A stretch of DNA of 28,513 nt, taken from Planctomycetes bacterium UBA7888. GTDB taxonomy: Bacteria > Planctomycetota > UBA1135. The notes beneath the pieces were generated by a model. It was not told the DNA's origin and searched no databases. It was given only the letters and a program-made list of their open reading frames with translations. How positions within the stretch are numbered: position 1 is the stretch's first letter; each line of letters begins with the position of its first letter. The stretch spans positions 1 to 28,513 of the forward strand of contig DLRM01000013.1 in the NCBI GenBank assembly GCA_002500505.1, read 5' to 3'. Below are positions 28,112-28,513 of the stretch, piece after piece. A program made the position numbers and the translations under genes.

Positions 28112-28513
28112 ATGTTGCCTCTCCTATTGCCTTTGGCCTTTTTGGCTAGCCCCAACTCTCTCCCCCAGGACCCAACAGTCCCCGGGCTGGAAGATGTTCA
28201 AATCCCAGATGGTGCACTCGTTGACGACGGGGACTACCTAGAACTTCGTTTTGACGAGACGGATGCGGGGGGGCTTACTCTTCGCCAGTTCATCAAAATT
28301 GCCCAAGTCAATACGGGGCTGAACTTCACCATTGACACAACTAGCGCGAATGTGTCTTCCCTGTTGAATGCTCGGAAAATTCTCCTTTACGGAACCAAAC
28401 GGATTCGCAAAGAAGAATTTTACTCCTTCTTTCAGATCATGTTAAAGATCTACGGATTTATAACAGTCAAGCAGGGGTCAGGGGACTTGGCAGTTATCGT
28501 CATCACTCAAGAG
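28112..28513 (+). CDS. Secretin-like (GspD N0/N1-type) protein, N-terminal part (cut by window edge)
   Basis: I translated 134 codons from the ATG at 28112-28114; an in-frame TGA two codons upstream fixes this as the earliest start. Residues 2-12 are hydrophobic (LPLLLPLAFLA), an export-signal-like start without basic residues. The region about 55-134 matches the secretin N-terminal domain: LTLRQFIKIAQVNTGLNFTI, then KILLYGTKRI, a KEEFYSFFQIMLKIYGF segment and VKQGSGDLAVIV. Type II secretion and type IV pilus secretins use such domains in the periplasm to dock inner-membrane partners. The pore-forming domain is outside the window, so it could also be a shorter secretin-domain protein of the kind planctomycetes encode. 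Confidence 0.72.
   Translation, partial: MLPLLLPLAFLASPNSLPQDPTVPGLEDVQIPDGALVDDGDYLELRFDETDAGGLTLRQFIKIAQVNTGLNFTIDTTSANVSSLLNARKILLYGTKRIRKEEFYSFFQIMLKIYGFITVKQGSGDLAVIVITQE

Noticed and set aside
1..28513. CRISPR arrays, tRNA/rRNA genes, insertion sequences, prophage or toxin-antitoxin modules
   Set aside because: Reading by eye shows no regular repeats, cloverleaf regions, transposase or integrase motifs; nearly all sequence is filled by intact genes with recognised families.

Overview
The window looks like ordinary chromosome from a free-living Gram-negative-type bacterium, most likely a member of the Planctomycetota. This is inferred from the mix of families, not from any single marker: a Minf_1886-family protein, a PurN with a Gly-rich N-terminus, a GldA/GldF/GldG-like ABC cassette with a DUF4340 partner, a membrane-anchored Ser/Thr kinase, an S41 protease with an EF-hand-like insert, and a secretin-like N-terminus at the right edge. 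Gene density is very high. No stretch over 300 bases lacks a gene. I see no IS elements, prophage, CRISPR, tRNA or rRNA, and every complete gene appears intact.

Layout from left to right. (1) A minus-strand run moaC > accB > accC (accC cut by the left edge): molybdopterin synthesis, then the biotin carrier and biotin carboxylase of acetyl-CoA carboxylase. (2) A plus-strand S41 carboxyl-terminal protease that converges, with overlapping stops, on a minus-strand AI-2E transporter > pgeF pair. (3) A minus-strand tmk > holB pair followed by a Minf_1886-family gene; a divergent plus-strand lipoprotein carries TPR-like helices and an amidase_2/PGRP domain. (4) A minus-strand ald > uppP > gmd > rmd run: alanine dehydrogenase, undecaprenyl-diphosphate phosphatase and two GDP-deoxysugar enzymes, suggesting cell-envelope precursor supply. 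(5) A plus-strand yggS > Ser/Thr kinase > purN run. (6) A minus-strand gldA-like > gldF-like > gldG-like > DUF4340 cassette in which every gene overlaps the next. (7) A minus-strand histidine kinase > NtrC-type response regulator > dnaK run, closed by the one convincing intrinsic terminator in the window. (8) A plus-strand fusion of a Sua5/YrdC domain to a low-molecular-weight phosphatase, converging on a minus-strand Na+/H+ antiporter-like gene > ptsN-like EIIA pair. (9) The start of a plus-strand secretin-like protein, cut by the right edge.

Translational coupling is a theme. Seven adjacent same-strand gene pairs share 4 bases and an eighth shares 13. GTG and TTG starts are frequent (accB, pgeF, gldG-like, purN, antiporter; holB, the Sua5 fusion and probably the kinase). 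Three convergent pairs overlap at their 3' ends with no obvious terminator.

Nothing here is clearly a new defence or mobile system. The items most worth a second look are the transmembrane kinase with uncharacterised N- and C-terminal regions between yggS and purN; the Sua5-phosphatase fusion, whose P-loop looks like a tyrosine rather than an arginine phosphatase; the EF-hand-like loops inside the S41 protease; the sensor-less two-component pair next to dnaK; and the antiporter-EIIA operon.
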